A program made the position numbers and the translations under genes. A DNA stretch of 16,505 nucleotides from Bacillota bacterium (GTDB lineage Bacteria > Bacillota > Clostridia > Christensenellales > SZUA-584), in contig JAEZHF010000082.1 of assembly GCA_023416745.1 (NCBI GenBank), positions 1 to 16,505 on the forward strand, given 5' to 3'. Positions 1 to 6,580 of the stretch are shown here, in pieces. The notes beneath the pieces are model-generated. The model saw only the letters and a program-made list of their open reading frames with translations. It was not told the DNA's origin and did not search any database. Numbering within the stretch: the stretch's first letter is position 1; every line of letters starts with the position of its first letter.

Positions 1-1
1 G

Positions 2-185
2 ATTGGGGGCTTATCCATTCTCAGTTGGAGGTGTTTTTCGCAGACAGGCTTCCTGAATAGCAGAACCGGTAGGGCAGTCAAGGGTAAATACACGGCCGTC
101 AAGCGGCCGCCCTTGACATGCCCAGCCGTTTCCGCTAATATGCACCCAAGGGCGGATAGCCGTCATCCGTCATATCCGCCCCAAT
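2..185. ncRNA. Candidate structured RNA or MITE-like folded element
   Basis: This stretch folds into one very long imperfect hairpin. Bases 58-84 pair with 110-137: 24 pairs including one G-T, three single mismatches (62/133, 66/129, 71/124) and one bulge at 118. Within its loop a second helix forms, CGGCCG at 93-98 with CGGCCG at 104-109, around a 5-base loop. The two ends of the element also pair: 2-10 with 178-185, 8 bp with G9 bulged. A separate 9-bp stem, 150-158 with 173-181, competes with that end helix, and TATCC at 12-16 can also pair with GGATA at 154-158, so two folds are possible. The strand is undecided because one G-T pair favours each strand. It could be a structured RNA, or a small non-autonomous transposon with short terminal inverted repeats. 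I cannot assign a family. Short open frames cross it on the minus strand, but they have no ribosome site. Confidence 0.45.
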
Positions 186-580
186 AATAATCTGCTCTTT
201 CTTATACCTTTTCGAGTTTACACCAAATCAGGGATATACCCGTTTTTTAGGCGCAACTCCCATTTTTTCTCTACTACGCCCGGTTAATCTGCCCCCTAAC
301 AACTTGCTGCCACACAGGCTCGCTGGCTGCTGCTCCTGATACCGTCTTGTTCGTCACTTGAATCTTCTTCGTTTCACTCAGCGTTTCACACGGGATGTGT
401 TTTCTCATCCGTGCTCTCACTCAAGCAGAAACGCGTACGTAATGGCGGGTAGGCTGCAGACCATTGTCAAGCTGTAAAACTGGCACTTCCGCTATTACCC
501 GCCGCAATGTTTTTCAAGACCGGTCTGTTCCGGCTTATTGCCGTCCCTCCCCGGTGCTGCATCCTGCTCTTCGCCGTTTG
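186..580. other. Non-coding stretch with further hairpins
   Basis: No credible gene is seen here. Two more hairpins stand out. CACGG..GATG at 389-397 pairs with CATCCGTG at 406-413 (8 bp, one bulged G, T-rich 8-base loop). GGCGGGTA at 444-451 pairs with TACCCGCC at 496-503 (8 bp perfect, 44-base interior). A minus-strand open frame at 274-408 (44 codons) has no ribosome site. The stretch lies directly downstream of the peroxiredoxin stop codon and has no obvious U-tract terminator for that gene. It may be the continuation of the folded element at 2-185. Confidence 0.35.
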
Positions 581-1357
581 CTATCTCCCCGGCAATCTTC
601 CTGTATTGTTGTTTGCATTTTCCAGGCTGCCCCTCGTTCCCGGATTAAAGCACAGATACCAGTCCATGCAGCTGCCGCCCGAGTCCAACCGCTGCATCGC
701 GGCGGAAACCGTCTTCGGCGGCGGTATCACCGTGGGATGTCCCGGCCGCCAGTTGGCCGGCGTCGCCACCTTCTGTGCATCCGTCGTCTGCAGCGCCTCC
801 AGCAAACGCAATATCTCGCCGATGCTGCGCCCGTTGGTCAGCGGATAGATCAGCTTGGCGCGGATCACACCCTGCGGATCAATATAGTACACATTGCGCA
901 CCGTCTCGGCGCTGCTCACACCCGGCTGAATCATGCCGTACATTTCAGATATCCGCATATCCCTGTCTTCAATGATGGGGAACGGTATCTCAATGCCGGT
1001 ACGGCGGTATATGTTGATGACCCACGCAATATGCGACGCATTGGAATCAATGGACAGTCCCAGCAGTTCTGTGTTCCTGTCTTGAAAGTCCTGATAACGC
1101 TTCGCGAAGGCAAGGAACTCCGTCGTACAGACAGGCGTAAAATCCCCCGGATGCGAGAACAGTATCACCCATCTGCCGCGGTAATGGGACAGTGTCTTCA
1201 CTCCGTCTGTGGTGTTGGCTGTAAAATCCGGAGCCATGTCTCCAAGACCAGGTATATGGCAGCGGCCGTACGTCTGGGGCGATACGTTTCCCCACGCAGG
1301 CTGTGCACTGAAGTTCTGCGATGGCGTTGTATCATCAGTGGTCCTCATACAATCCAT
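581..1357 (-). CDS. Peroxiredoxin, Prx6/AhpC-TSA family, archaeal-like 2-Cys type
   Basis: Thiol peroxidase that reduces hydrogen peroxide and organic hydroperoxides in the cytoplasm. The protein has 258 residues. The peroxidatic Cys77 sits in the signature PGDFTPVCTTEF (residues 70-81), after the N-terminal GDMAPDFTANT strand. The C-terminal arm carries CMDWYLC, Cys230 and Cys236, spaced as in the Prx6-like archaeal enzymes (Aeropyrum type) that use these C-terminal cysteines for resolution, so it is probably not a true 1-Cys enzyme. The first 38 residues and the last 20 or so extend beyond the usual core. The start at 1357 is chosen because GGGAG lies 8 bases upstream; the in-frame ATG at 1348 would be too far from it. 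It is separated from the next upstream minus-strand gene by a terminator and has its own possible promoter, so it is probably monocistronic. Family is certain; the electron donor is unknown. Confidence 0.95.
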   Translation of the reverse strand: MDCMRTTDDTTPSQNFSAQPAWGNVSPQTYGRCHIPGLGDMAPDFTANTTDGVKTLSHYRGRWVILFSHPGDFTPVCTTEFLAFAKRYQDFQDRNTELLGLSIDSNASHIAWVINIYRRTGIEIPFPIIEDRDMRISEMYGMIQPGVSSAETVRNVYYIDPQGVIRAKLIYPLTNGRSIGEILRLLEALQTTDAQKVATPANWRPGHPTVIPPPKTVSAAMQRLDSGGSCMDWYLCFNPGTRGSLENANNNTGRLPGR

Positions 1358-1389
1358 TAATGTTACTCCCTTTTGTCAATTTCTCCTTT

Positions 1390-1437
1390 ACTATATTCAT
1401 TTTCATATCGGTATGTTCAGTGTGTTATATTCATAAC
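1390..1437 (-). promoter_or_regulatory. Possible promoter and inverted repeat upstream of the peroxiredoxin gene
   Basis: On the minus strand TGAACA (1414-1419) and TATAGT (1390-1395) are 18 bases apart, a moderate sigma-A-like match. Just upstream is a 14-base dyad, GTTAT-N4-ATAAC (1424-1437), placed where a regulator could bind. It resembles but does not match the PerR box (odd spacing differs), so redox control is only a guess. Confidence 0.3.
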
Positions 1438-1462
1438 TACAGAGATACAGCCTTAAGGGTAA

Positions 1463-1493
1463 ACAAAAAGGGCCAAACGCAGGCCCTTTTTGT
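1463..1493 (-). terminator. Intrinsic terminator after the DUF2207 gene
   Basis: A perfect 12-bp stem (1463-1474 with 1482-1493) with a 7-base loop begins 10 bases past the minus-strand stop codon at 1503. The descending arm on the minus strand reads GGCCCTTTTTGT, giving the U-rich tail. It ends the four-gene block that starts at 6435 and insulates the peroxiredoxin gene. Confidence 0.9.
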
Positions 1494-1502
1494 CATTTGA
1501 AT

Positions 1503-3374
1503 TTACCAGCTGCCGCCTGCACCGCCGCCGCCGAAGCCGCCGCTGCCCGAAGAAGGCTTGGATGTCATCGTGCTTTGGAAACCGTTCAGGTTGTGTGTGA
1601 GCATCGACGTAAACAGTATCGTGTTGAACATCGGCGAGCCGTAATACCCGTAATACCAGCTCGGCGGCTGTATGCCGATACCTTCAAAATTCTTCGCCCA
1701 CTTGTCCGTCACGCCCAGCACGTAGGCATAAGGCAGCACGTTGTAGTAGTAGGACGGGTTTTCCTCTACCAGCTTGAGTATCCTGTCCTTCTCCGCTTTA
1801 TCAATGAAAATCTGGAAACCCAGCAGCTTGCCGTACCACTGGGTACCCTGCGGCGTGCGCTTGCGCATGATCGCCGTCAGCAGCATCAGTATCAGAGTCG
1901 CCGCCGCTGTCACCAGCGTGCTCGTCATATCCGCAGTGGGGAACATACGGGGCACGAGGAAAATATACATCACCATCACGACCGTCAGCAGCACGATGGA
2001 CACGACCAGCGTCGCCGCCTTTCTGCCCGGCTTGGTGGAGCGCCACTTCTCCAGCAGCCGCACCAGCATGAACACCGGCCAGCTGATGAACAACGCGATA
2101 ATCACAGTGGCGATAGCCGCAAATACAAAGCCGCTGTCCACATAAGCGTTGCGGAACAGCGTTACAGCTACAGGGAGCATCGTAACCAGGCTCATCCAGC
2201 CGCGCGCACTCTTGGAGGCCTTGGTGAACACGCGCCGCTCCTTCGACCCTTCAAAATGGTTGGTCACACCTGTCTTGGTGGCCTCCATCGTGTTATAAAA
2301 GGTGTACTTCAAGGAGCTGACGGAAACGGTATCGCCGCCCGCAAACAGTTTATTGAACATGGTGCGTTCAAAGCCTTTGAACCCTTCCGGCTCGCGCTTC
2401 TTCACAAAATCAAAGTCATGCTTATCCCGCTGAACGATATCGAGATACCCTTTGTCCGCCCAATAGAGTATCAGAGCCACCACGTCCTTGTTATCCACAC
2501 AGCCATCAATCACATAACCGGCCTCGGCAGGCGTCATGCCCTCGGGCGCGTAAAACTCCACCGTGGGATACACGGGATCGTCACGTCCCAGCAGCAGCCA
2601 CAGCAGCGCCGCCAGCAGCACGCACAAACCACTCACTACATAGACAAATATGTTCCAGGCGGCCTCCGGGTCAGTCTCACCCGTGAAATAGTCCTCCGGG
2701 AACTGCATCCTCGCCGTCAGTATCTCCCCGCCGGCCATCGGGCGCGTGATATACCCCTGAATGGTGCTGCCGTTCTTTTCCCAGGCCACGTCACCTTCGT
2801 TTGTAGAGCCGTATTGCCCCAGCGTGAAGCTGACACTCGACTCATCGAAATCTTTGGGCAGCTGGATGATAAAGCTCGCACTGCCAATGGAGTCATCCGC
2901 GTGGCTCATAATGAGGTTGCGGTAGAATTCATCAAAAGTATCAACGCCGTTGTCGCCCAGATTGCACTTGTAGGTAATCACATACACCTGCTCACCATAA
3001 ACATACGTGTCGGCATCGCCGATCTGCGCCTTCAGATAGCTGTCGCCGGGATAATAGCCGTCTTCGCGGGACAGATCGAACTTGTAGCCCTGTACGTTGA
3101 AGTCCGACACCTTGTAGCGATACTTCGTGGAGTAAAACTCGCCGTCCACTTCCCGTTCCGCAGTGCCGCGGTCCTTTAGATAGTAATAGAAGCCATGCCG
3201 CTGCTCCTTGAAGTTAAGCGTCAGCCGCTCCACCACGTCGATCACATTGTCTTCCGACACCGTGATATGCACATCGTAACTGGTGATATCGTACGCCGCA
3301 TCGGCGCTGGCCGCTGTCGGGAAGCACAGCAGCAGCAGAATCGCCGCCAGCAGAGACAACACTATCTTTCTCAT
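1503..3374 (-). CDS. DUF2207 family membrane protein with Gly-rich C-terminus
   Basis: Secreted/membrane protein of unknown biochemical role, 623 residues. A signal peptide (residues 1-24, ending TAASA) is followed by an extracellular beta-rich DUF2207 domain (about 25-235), one membrane helix (241-263), a cytoplasmic stretch containing a winged-helix-like segment (about 275-375), then four helices (about 395-412, 415-438, 453-474, 483-503). The conserved late motifs LGFQIFIDKAEKDR and LPYAYVLGVTDKWAKNF are present. The tail (608-621) is almost pure Gly/Ser, ending in Trp. I start at 3374 because GGGAGG lies 6 bases upstream and a signal peptide follows; the longer in-frame start at 3422 falls inside a hairpin and gives an Arg-rich non-signal leader. 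It follows lemA by 87 bases. DUF2207 and LemA proteins are often neighbours, and a joint envelope role is inferred from that. Confidence 0.9.
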   Translation of the reverse strand: MRKIVLSLLAAILLLLCFPTAASADAAYDITSYDVHITVSEDNVIDVVERLTLNFKEQRHGFYYYLKDRGTAEREVDGEFYSTKYRYKVSDFNVQGYKFDLSREDGYYPGDSYLKAQIGDADTYVYGEQVYVITYKCNLGDNGVDTFDEFYRNLIMSHADDSIGSASFIIQLPKDFDESSVSFTLGQYGSTNEGDVAWEKNGSTIQGYITRPMAGGEILTARMQFPEDYFTGETDPEAAWNIFVYVVSGLCVLLAALLWLLLGRDDPVYPTVEFYAPEGMTPAEAGYVIDGCVDNKDVVALILYWADKGYLDIVQRDKHDFDFVKKREPEGFKGFERTMFNKLFAGGDTVSVSSLKYTFYNTMEATKTGVTNHFEGSKERRVFTKASKSARGWMSLVTMLPVAVTLFRNAYVDSGFVFAAIATVIIALFISWPVFMLVRLLEKWRSTKPGRKAATLVVSIVLLTVVMVMYIFLVPRMFPTADMTSTLVTAAATLILMLLTAIMRKRTPQGTQWYGKLLGFQIFIDKAEKDRILKLVEENPSYYYNVLPYAYVLGVTDKWAKNFEGIGIQPPSWYYGYYGSPMFNTILFTSMLTHNLNGFQSTMTSKPSSGSGGFGGGGAGGSW

Positions 3375-3413
3375 ATCATCCCTCCCCCTGCGCCATAATC
3401 TGCGCAGGATAAA

Positions 3414-3440
3414 ACGGCGCATCTATAACTGATGCGCCGT
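3414..3440 (-). terminator. Intergenic hairpin between lemA and the DUF2207 gene (attenuator-like)
   Basis: A perfect 10-bp stem, ACGGCGCATC (minus strand) with its complement, and a 7-base loop, followed on the minus strand by TTTTATCC. It starts 21 bases after the lemA stop. The U run is short, so it is more likely a partial terminator or a 3'-end stabiliser for lemA mRNA than a full stop. Confidence 0.6.
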
Positions 3441-3461
3441 CCAAAGTTGTCATAGTCTGAA

Positions 3462-4016
3462 TCAGAACTGCACCCTGACGCTCTCGCGCTCCGCCTCCGA
3501 GCCCACCTCGAACAAAGGTTTCTTCTCGAAGTGGAACATTCCGGCCACGATGGAGCTGGGGAACACCTCGCGCTTGGTGTTGTAGGTCTTGACGATGGCG
3601 TTGTAGTACTTTCTCGAGTTCGCGATCTCGTCCTCGATGCGCCGCAGCTCGCCCTGCAATTCCAGAAAGTTCACGTTGGCCTTGAGGTCCGGATACGCCT
3701 CCGCCACAGCAAACAGACTTTTCAGCGTGCTCTGCAGCATGTTCTCGCCCTCAATGCGTCCTTCCACCGTCGTCGCTGAGGCGGCCGCGTTGCGCGCCGC
3801 CATCACGCGCTCCAGCGTCTCCTTCTCATGGCTGGCATAGCCCTTTACCGTCTCCACCAGGTTGGGGATCAGGTCGTATCTTTTCTTTAAGTATACGTCC
3901 ATCGTCGAGAACGCTTCCTCAATGCTGTTCTTCAGCCTGATGAAGCCGTTATACGAAGCGATGAACCAGATGATGAGTATCAGCAGCACCGCACCGATAA
4001 TTATACCGATTATCAT
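3462..4016 (-). CDS. lemA: LemA family protein
   Basis: Small membrane-anchored coiled-coil protein, 184 residues, the usual length of the family. One N-terminal membrane helix (residues 2-22) is followed by the conserved helix NSIEEAFSTMDVYLKKRYDLIPNL (the core LKKRYDLIPNLVETVKGY at about 43-60), the segment VMAARNAA (about 71-78), ANVNFLELQGELRRIEDEIANSRKYYN (about 114-140), and the C-terminal FPSSIVAGMFHF motif. The molecular function is not settled. LemA proteins recur beside DUF2207, TPM-domain or M48 peptidase genes and are linked to the envelope. The start at 4016 is preceded by GGAAG and GGA at 9 and 5 bases. It lies 72 bases after the permease gene and has its own promoter, and is followed by a hairpin that may uncouple it from the DUF2207 gene. 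Confidence 0.95.
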   Translation of the reverse strand: MIIGIIIGAVLLILIIWFIASYNGFIRLKNSIEEAFSTMDVYLKKRYDLIPNLVETVKGYASHEKETLERVMAARNAAASATTVEGRIEGENMLQSTLKSLFAVAEAYPDLKANVNFLELQGELRRIEDEIANSRKYYNAIVKTYNTKREVFPSSIVAGMFHFEKKPLFEVGSEAERESVRVQF

Positions 4017-4048
4017 ACCGTTCCACTTCCTTTCATGAAGTTACCTCT

Positions 4049-4077
4049 ATTATACCGCATACTGGCAAACGCCACAA
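4049..4077 (-). promoter_or_regulatory. Internal promoter before lemA
   Basis: On the minus strand TTGTGG (4072-4077), a 17-base spacer and a perfect TATAAT (4049-4054). The predicted mRNA start is about 26 bases before the lemA ATG. The -10 and spacing are strong while the -35 matches only at TTG. It would let lemA and the DUF2207 gene be made without the ABC exporter. Confidence 0.6.
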
Positions 4078-4088
4078 TCTGTATTTGC

Positions 4089-5723
4089 CTATGCGTCCAT
4101 CACTTCAAGGCGCCTTGCCGAGCCGCGCACCATGCCGCGCCACATCAGCAGCGCCGCCATACCGGATACCAGCAGTATGTAAACGCTCGCCCATACGAGC
4201 GGCATCCCCGCGATCAGCACAGGCAGCACGATCACAGCTGCCAGCAGCAGCCCCACCAGCATGTGCAGTATCACGTTGAGGTTCTGTTTGATAGCCTGCT
4301 GCTCATTGGCCCAGTTCAGTTTGGGTCGCGCCGCGTCGATCAGCAGCCCCGCCAGCGACCCCGCCGTCAGTGCGACAAAGCCCAGCGCCAGCGCGATCAG
4401 CACCTCCAATATACCTGCGCCCAGCACCGCCGCTAACATCGACACCAGCACAATCCCGATGCCGGACAGCAGCATGCCGGTATACAGCTTGGCTTGCAGC
4501 TGCTTCCCCATGGGCATTGGAATGTATTTCATGAAATACACCGAACGCCCCTCGCGGGATATCGCTGTGCTGGTGATGCCGTTGCCGCAGGAGACAAAAG
4601 CGCTGACGCCTGCAAGCACCGCAACAATGCTGCTCGGGCTGAAATTGCCCATCATCCCGCTCAGCGCGGACAGCGAACCGCCGCCGCTTACCATCATCAC
4701 AACCACCAGAACCGGCCAAATAAAATTCATCGCCACGCAGTTGAGAAACGCAATGGGCGAGCGCGTCAGCATGCGCAGTTCCTTAACAACGTACGACCGG
4801 ACAGCGGACGTCCCCGCTGTGCTTTTGCCCAGCTCCTCTGCAGAAAGCGCGCGCCGCTTGCCCGCCGCCTCCGAAACGCCGGCCAGCCCCTTGAAGTAAA
4901 GCAGCTGCCCCAGCAGCAGAAATATGCCCGCCGCCGCCGCTGAGCACAGCACAAAAAGCAGCAAATTCCAAAGACCGCTCAGCGCCGCACTGTGTTGCAG
5001 CGCCTGCGACGCGAAGCCGATGCCGGGGAATATGCGCTCCACCACACCCACGAGCGACGATGAATCACTGGCCAGCGCCATCAGCTGCTCCTGTGTGAAG
5101 CTGTTCGCCGCGCTCTGCAATCCCACGTTGAGACCGATGGCCAGCACCAGCGCGATAATGCCGCCGACAAACTTGAACGCCTGCTTGTTCTTGCCAAAGC
5201 TAGTAAAACGCATCACGATCATCACCAGCACCGCCGCCATCGACAGCGCGATCACGGGCAGTATCGCAAACAGTATCACCGAATAGAGTATGTACGCTAC
5301 GCCTGCACCGCTCTTAATGCCGTACACCACCAGTATCGGCAGCAGTATGAACGACTCAAAAATGTACTCGTATATGACCAGGGTCAGGAACTTGGCGCCC
5401 AGTATCTGATAAGGCCGCACCGGCAGCGCCAGCAGCAGCTGCACGTCGTCCGCGTGATACATCACCGAGATCGCATAAAACACGCCGAAAATGAATATAA
5501 TCACCGACGTCGCTCCCAGAGCCAGCGGCACCAGCATACCCTGCGCCCCCGCTTGTGCCGTCACCTCGTAGAAACCCAGTGCCATAAAGCCCACGGAAAC
5601 TGCAAGCGTCAAAAACGCGAACCCAAGCAGCAGCCAAAACCACCACTGACGCCCCTTCTTTTTGGAAGTCAATGTGCCGCCGCTCCTCAGCAGCACCCGA
5701 AGCAGCACCCATATTTTACGCAT
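4089..5723 (-). CDS. ABC-2 type exporter permease subunit
   Basis: Polytopic membrane subunit of an ABC exporter, 544 residues with about 12 predicted helices (clusters at roughly 28-50, 66-88, 111-134, 141-172, 184-203, 252-275, 328-345, 364-383, 415-436, 440-462, 484-504, 508-527). Family motifs of the putative ABC-2 exporter type are visible: LLLALPVRPYQILGAKFLT at about 96-114, ISREGRSVYFMKYIPMP at about 388-404, and LIDAARPKLNWANEQQAIKQN at about 461-481. The substrate cannot be read from sequence. The gene overlaps the ATPase stop codon by 8 bases (its ATG precedes the TAA), implying translational coupling. No terminator separates it from lemA downstream. Confidence 0.92.
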   Translation of the reverse strand: MRKIWVLLRVLLRSGGTLTSKKKGRQWWFWLLLGFAFLTLAVSVGFMALGFYEVTAQAGAQGMLVPLALGATSVIIFIFGVFYAISVMYHADDVQLLLALPVRPYQILGAKFLTLVIYEYIFESFILLPILVVYGIKSGAGVAYILYSVILFAILPVIALSMAAVLVMIVMRFTSFGKNKQAFKFVGGIIALVLAIGLNVGLQSAANSFTQEQLMALASDSSSLVGVVERIFPGIGFASQALQHSAALSGLWNLLLFVLCSAAAAGIFLLLGQLLYFKGLAGVSEAAGKRRALSAEELGKSTAGTSAVRSYVVKELRMLTRSPIAFLNCVAMNFIWPVLVVVMMVSGGGSLSALSGMMGNFSPSSIVAVLAGVSAFVSCGNGITSTAISREGRSVYFMKYIPMPMGKQLQAKLYTGMLLSGIGIVLVSMLAAVLGAGILEVLIALALGFVALTAGSLAGLLIDAARPKLNWANEQQAIKQNLNVILHMLVGLLLAAVIVLPVLIAGMPLVWASVYILLVSGMAALLMWRGMVRGSARRLEVMDA

Positions 5724-6435
5724 GTTCCGTCATCTCCAAAAACATCTTTTCCAGCGATGAATCACTGGTAGCCTTAAGCCCGTCCATACTGCCTGCATAC
5801 AGTATGTGCCCCGCGCTGATCACTGCCACGTTGTCGCACAGCTTCTCGGCCACCTCCAGCACGTGCGTGGAGAAAAACACTGTGCTGCCCGCGTCTGCGT
5901 GTTCGCGCATCATCGACTTGAGCTCAAACGCGGATTTGGGGTCCAGCCCAGTCATCGGCTCGTCCAGTATCCACACACGGGGCTTGTGCATCAGCGCACC
6001 CATGATCACAATCTTCTGGCGCATGCCGTGCGAATAGCTCTGTATCTTGTCGCCCAGCGCCTTCGTCATGTCAAAGCGCTCCGCCAGCGTGGCAATCACG
6101 CTCTGGCGCTGTCCGGCCGCCACCTCATATATGTCCGCCATGAACTTTAAGTATTCCACACCCTTGAGGTGCAAAAACACGTTGGGATCGTCCGGCACAA
6201 AGCCGATGGACATCTTGGCCTTTATAGCGTCCCTGGCCGTGTCATAACCGTTCACGCTTATGACGCCGCTGTCCGGCTGTATAATCCCGGCGATCAGCTT
6301 GATCGTCGTCGTCTTACCCGCACCATTGGGCCCAAGGAAGCCGTATATGCTGCCCGGCTCTACCGTCAAGGAGATATTGTCCACCGCTTTGACGCGTCCG
6401 CCATATGTTTTTGATACCCCGGTTATCTCAATCAT
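5716..6435 (-). CDS. ABC transporter ATP-binding protein (ABC-2 exporter ATPase)
   Basis: Cytoplasmic ATPase that powers the permease encoded just after it; 239 residues. Walker A GPNGAGKT is at 35-42, the signature SHGMRQ at 135-140, Walker B VWILDE at 154-159, the D-loop GLDP at 163-166 and the switch His at 191. The usual Q-loop glutamine is replaced: the strand FVPDDPN (79-85) has Asp there, as in some EcsA/YtrB-like exporters. I start at 6435 because GGAGGG lies 5 bases upstream and residue 2 begins the ABC fold; an in-frame start at 6477 overlaps the promoter. First gene of the block ending at 1503. Confidence 0.95.
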   Translation of the reverse strand: MIEITGVSKTYGGRVKAVDNISLTVEPGSIYGFLGPNGAGKTTTIKLIAGIIQPDSGVISVNGYDTARDAIKAKMSIGFVPDDPNVFLHLKGVEYLKFMADIYEVAAGQRQSVIATLAERFDMTKALGDKIQSYSHGMRQKIVIMGALMHKPRVWILDEPMTGLDPKSAFELKSMMREHADAGSTVFFSTHVLEVAEKLCDNVAVISAGHILYAGSMDGLKATSDSSLEKMFLEMTEHA

Positions 6436-6467
6436 ATCTGCCCTCCAAGCAATCAATCTTAAATCGC

Positions 6468-6496
6468 AGTATACCACTTGCTGCCATTACAGTAAA
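6468..6496 (-). promoter_or_regulatory. Promoter of the ABC exporter-lemA-DUF2207 block
   Basis: On the minus strand TTTACT (6491-6496), a 17-base spacer and TATACT (6468-6473) with an extended TGG just before it. The predicted transcript starts about 26 bases before the ATPase ATG at 6435. Confidence 0.7.
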
Positions 6497-6529
6497 GGGC
6501 TCAGGCTTGCATGTGCCCGCATTACATAC

Positions 6530-6556
6530 AAAAACACCGCTTTAGCTGCGGCGTTT
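6530..6556 (-). terminator. Intrinsic terminator after the diguanylate cyclase gene
   Basis: On the minus strand AAACGCCGC (6548-6556) pairs with GCGGTGTTT (6532-6540), a 9-bp stem including one G-U, with a 7-base loop and a run of U after it. It lies 25 bases past the stop codon at 6581 and separates the flavoprotein/cyclase pair from the ABC block. Confidence 0.85.
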
Positions 6557-6580
6557 CTCATTTGGTTATATGGTCAGCGG

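Noticed and set aside
11..166. A 51-codon minus-strand open frame starting MTAIRPWVHISG, and an overlapping frame open to the left edge
   Set aside because: Both read straight through the long hairpin at 58-137, have no ribosome site, and two frames are open at once, which fits lack of stops in a GC-rich folded element better than a gene.
274..408. A 44-codon minus-strand open frame starting MRKHIPCETLSE
   Set aside because: Composition is protein-like, but there is no ribosome site, no recognisable family and it crosses a hairpin; kept as part of the gene-free stretch.
1..580. CRISPR array, tmRNA or RNase P RNA in the left end
   Set aside because: There are no regularly spaced repeats, and I do not see the conserved ends of tmRNA or the conserved core of RNase P RNA on either strand.
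464..1360. A 298-codon plus-strand open frame opposite the peroxiredoxin gene
   Set aside because: It is the antisense of a clear peroxiredoxin, begins with TTG without a ribosome site and is rich in Arg/His as antisense frames of GC-rich genes are.
1497..3179. A 560-codon plus-strand open frame opposite the DUF2207 gene
   Set aside because: Arg/His/Gln-rich antisense of a convincing membrane protein gene, with no ribosome site or family match.
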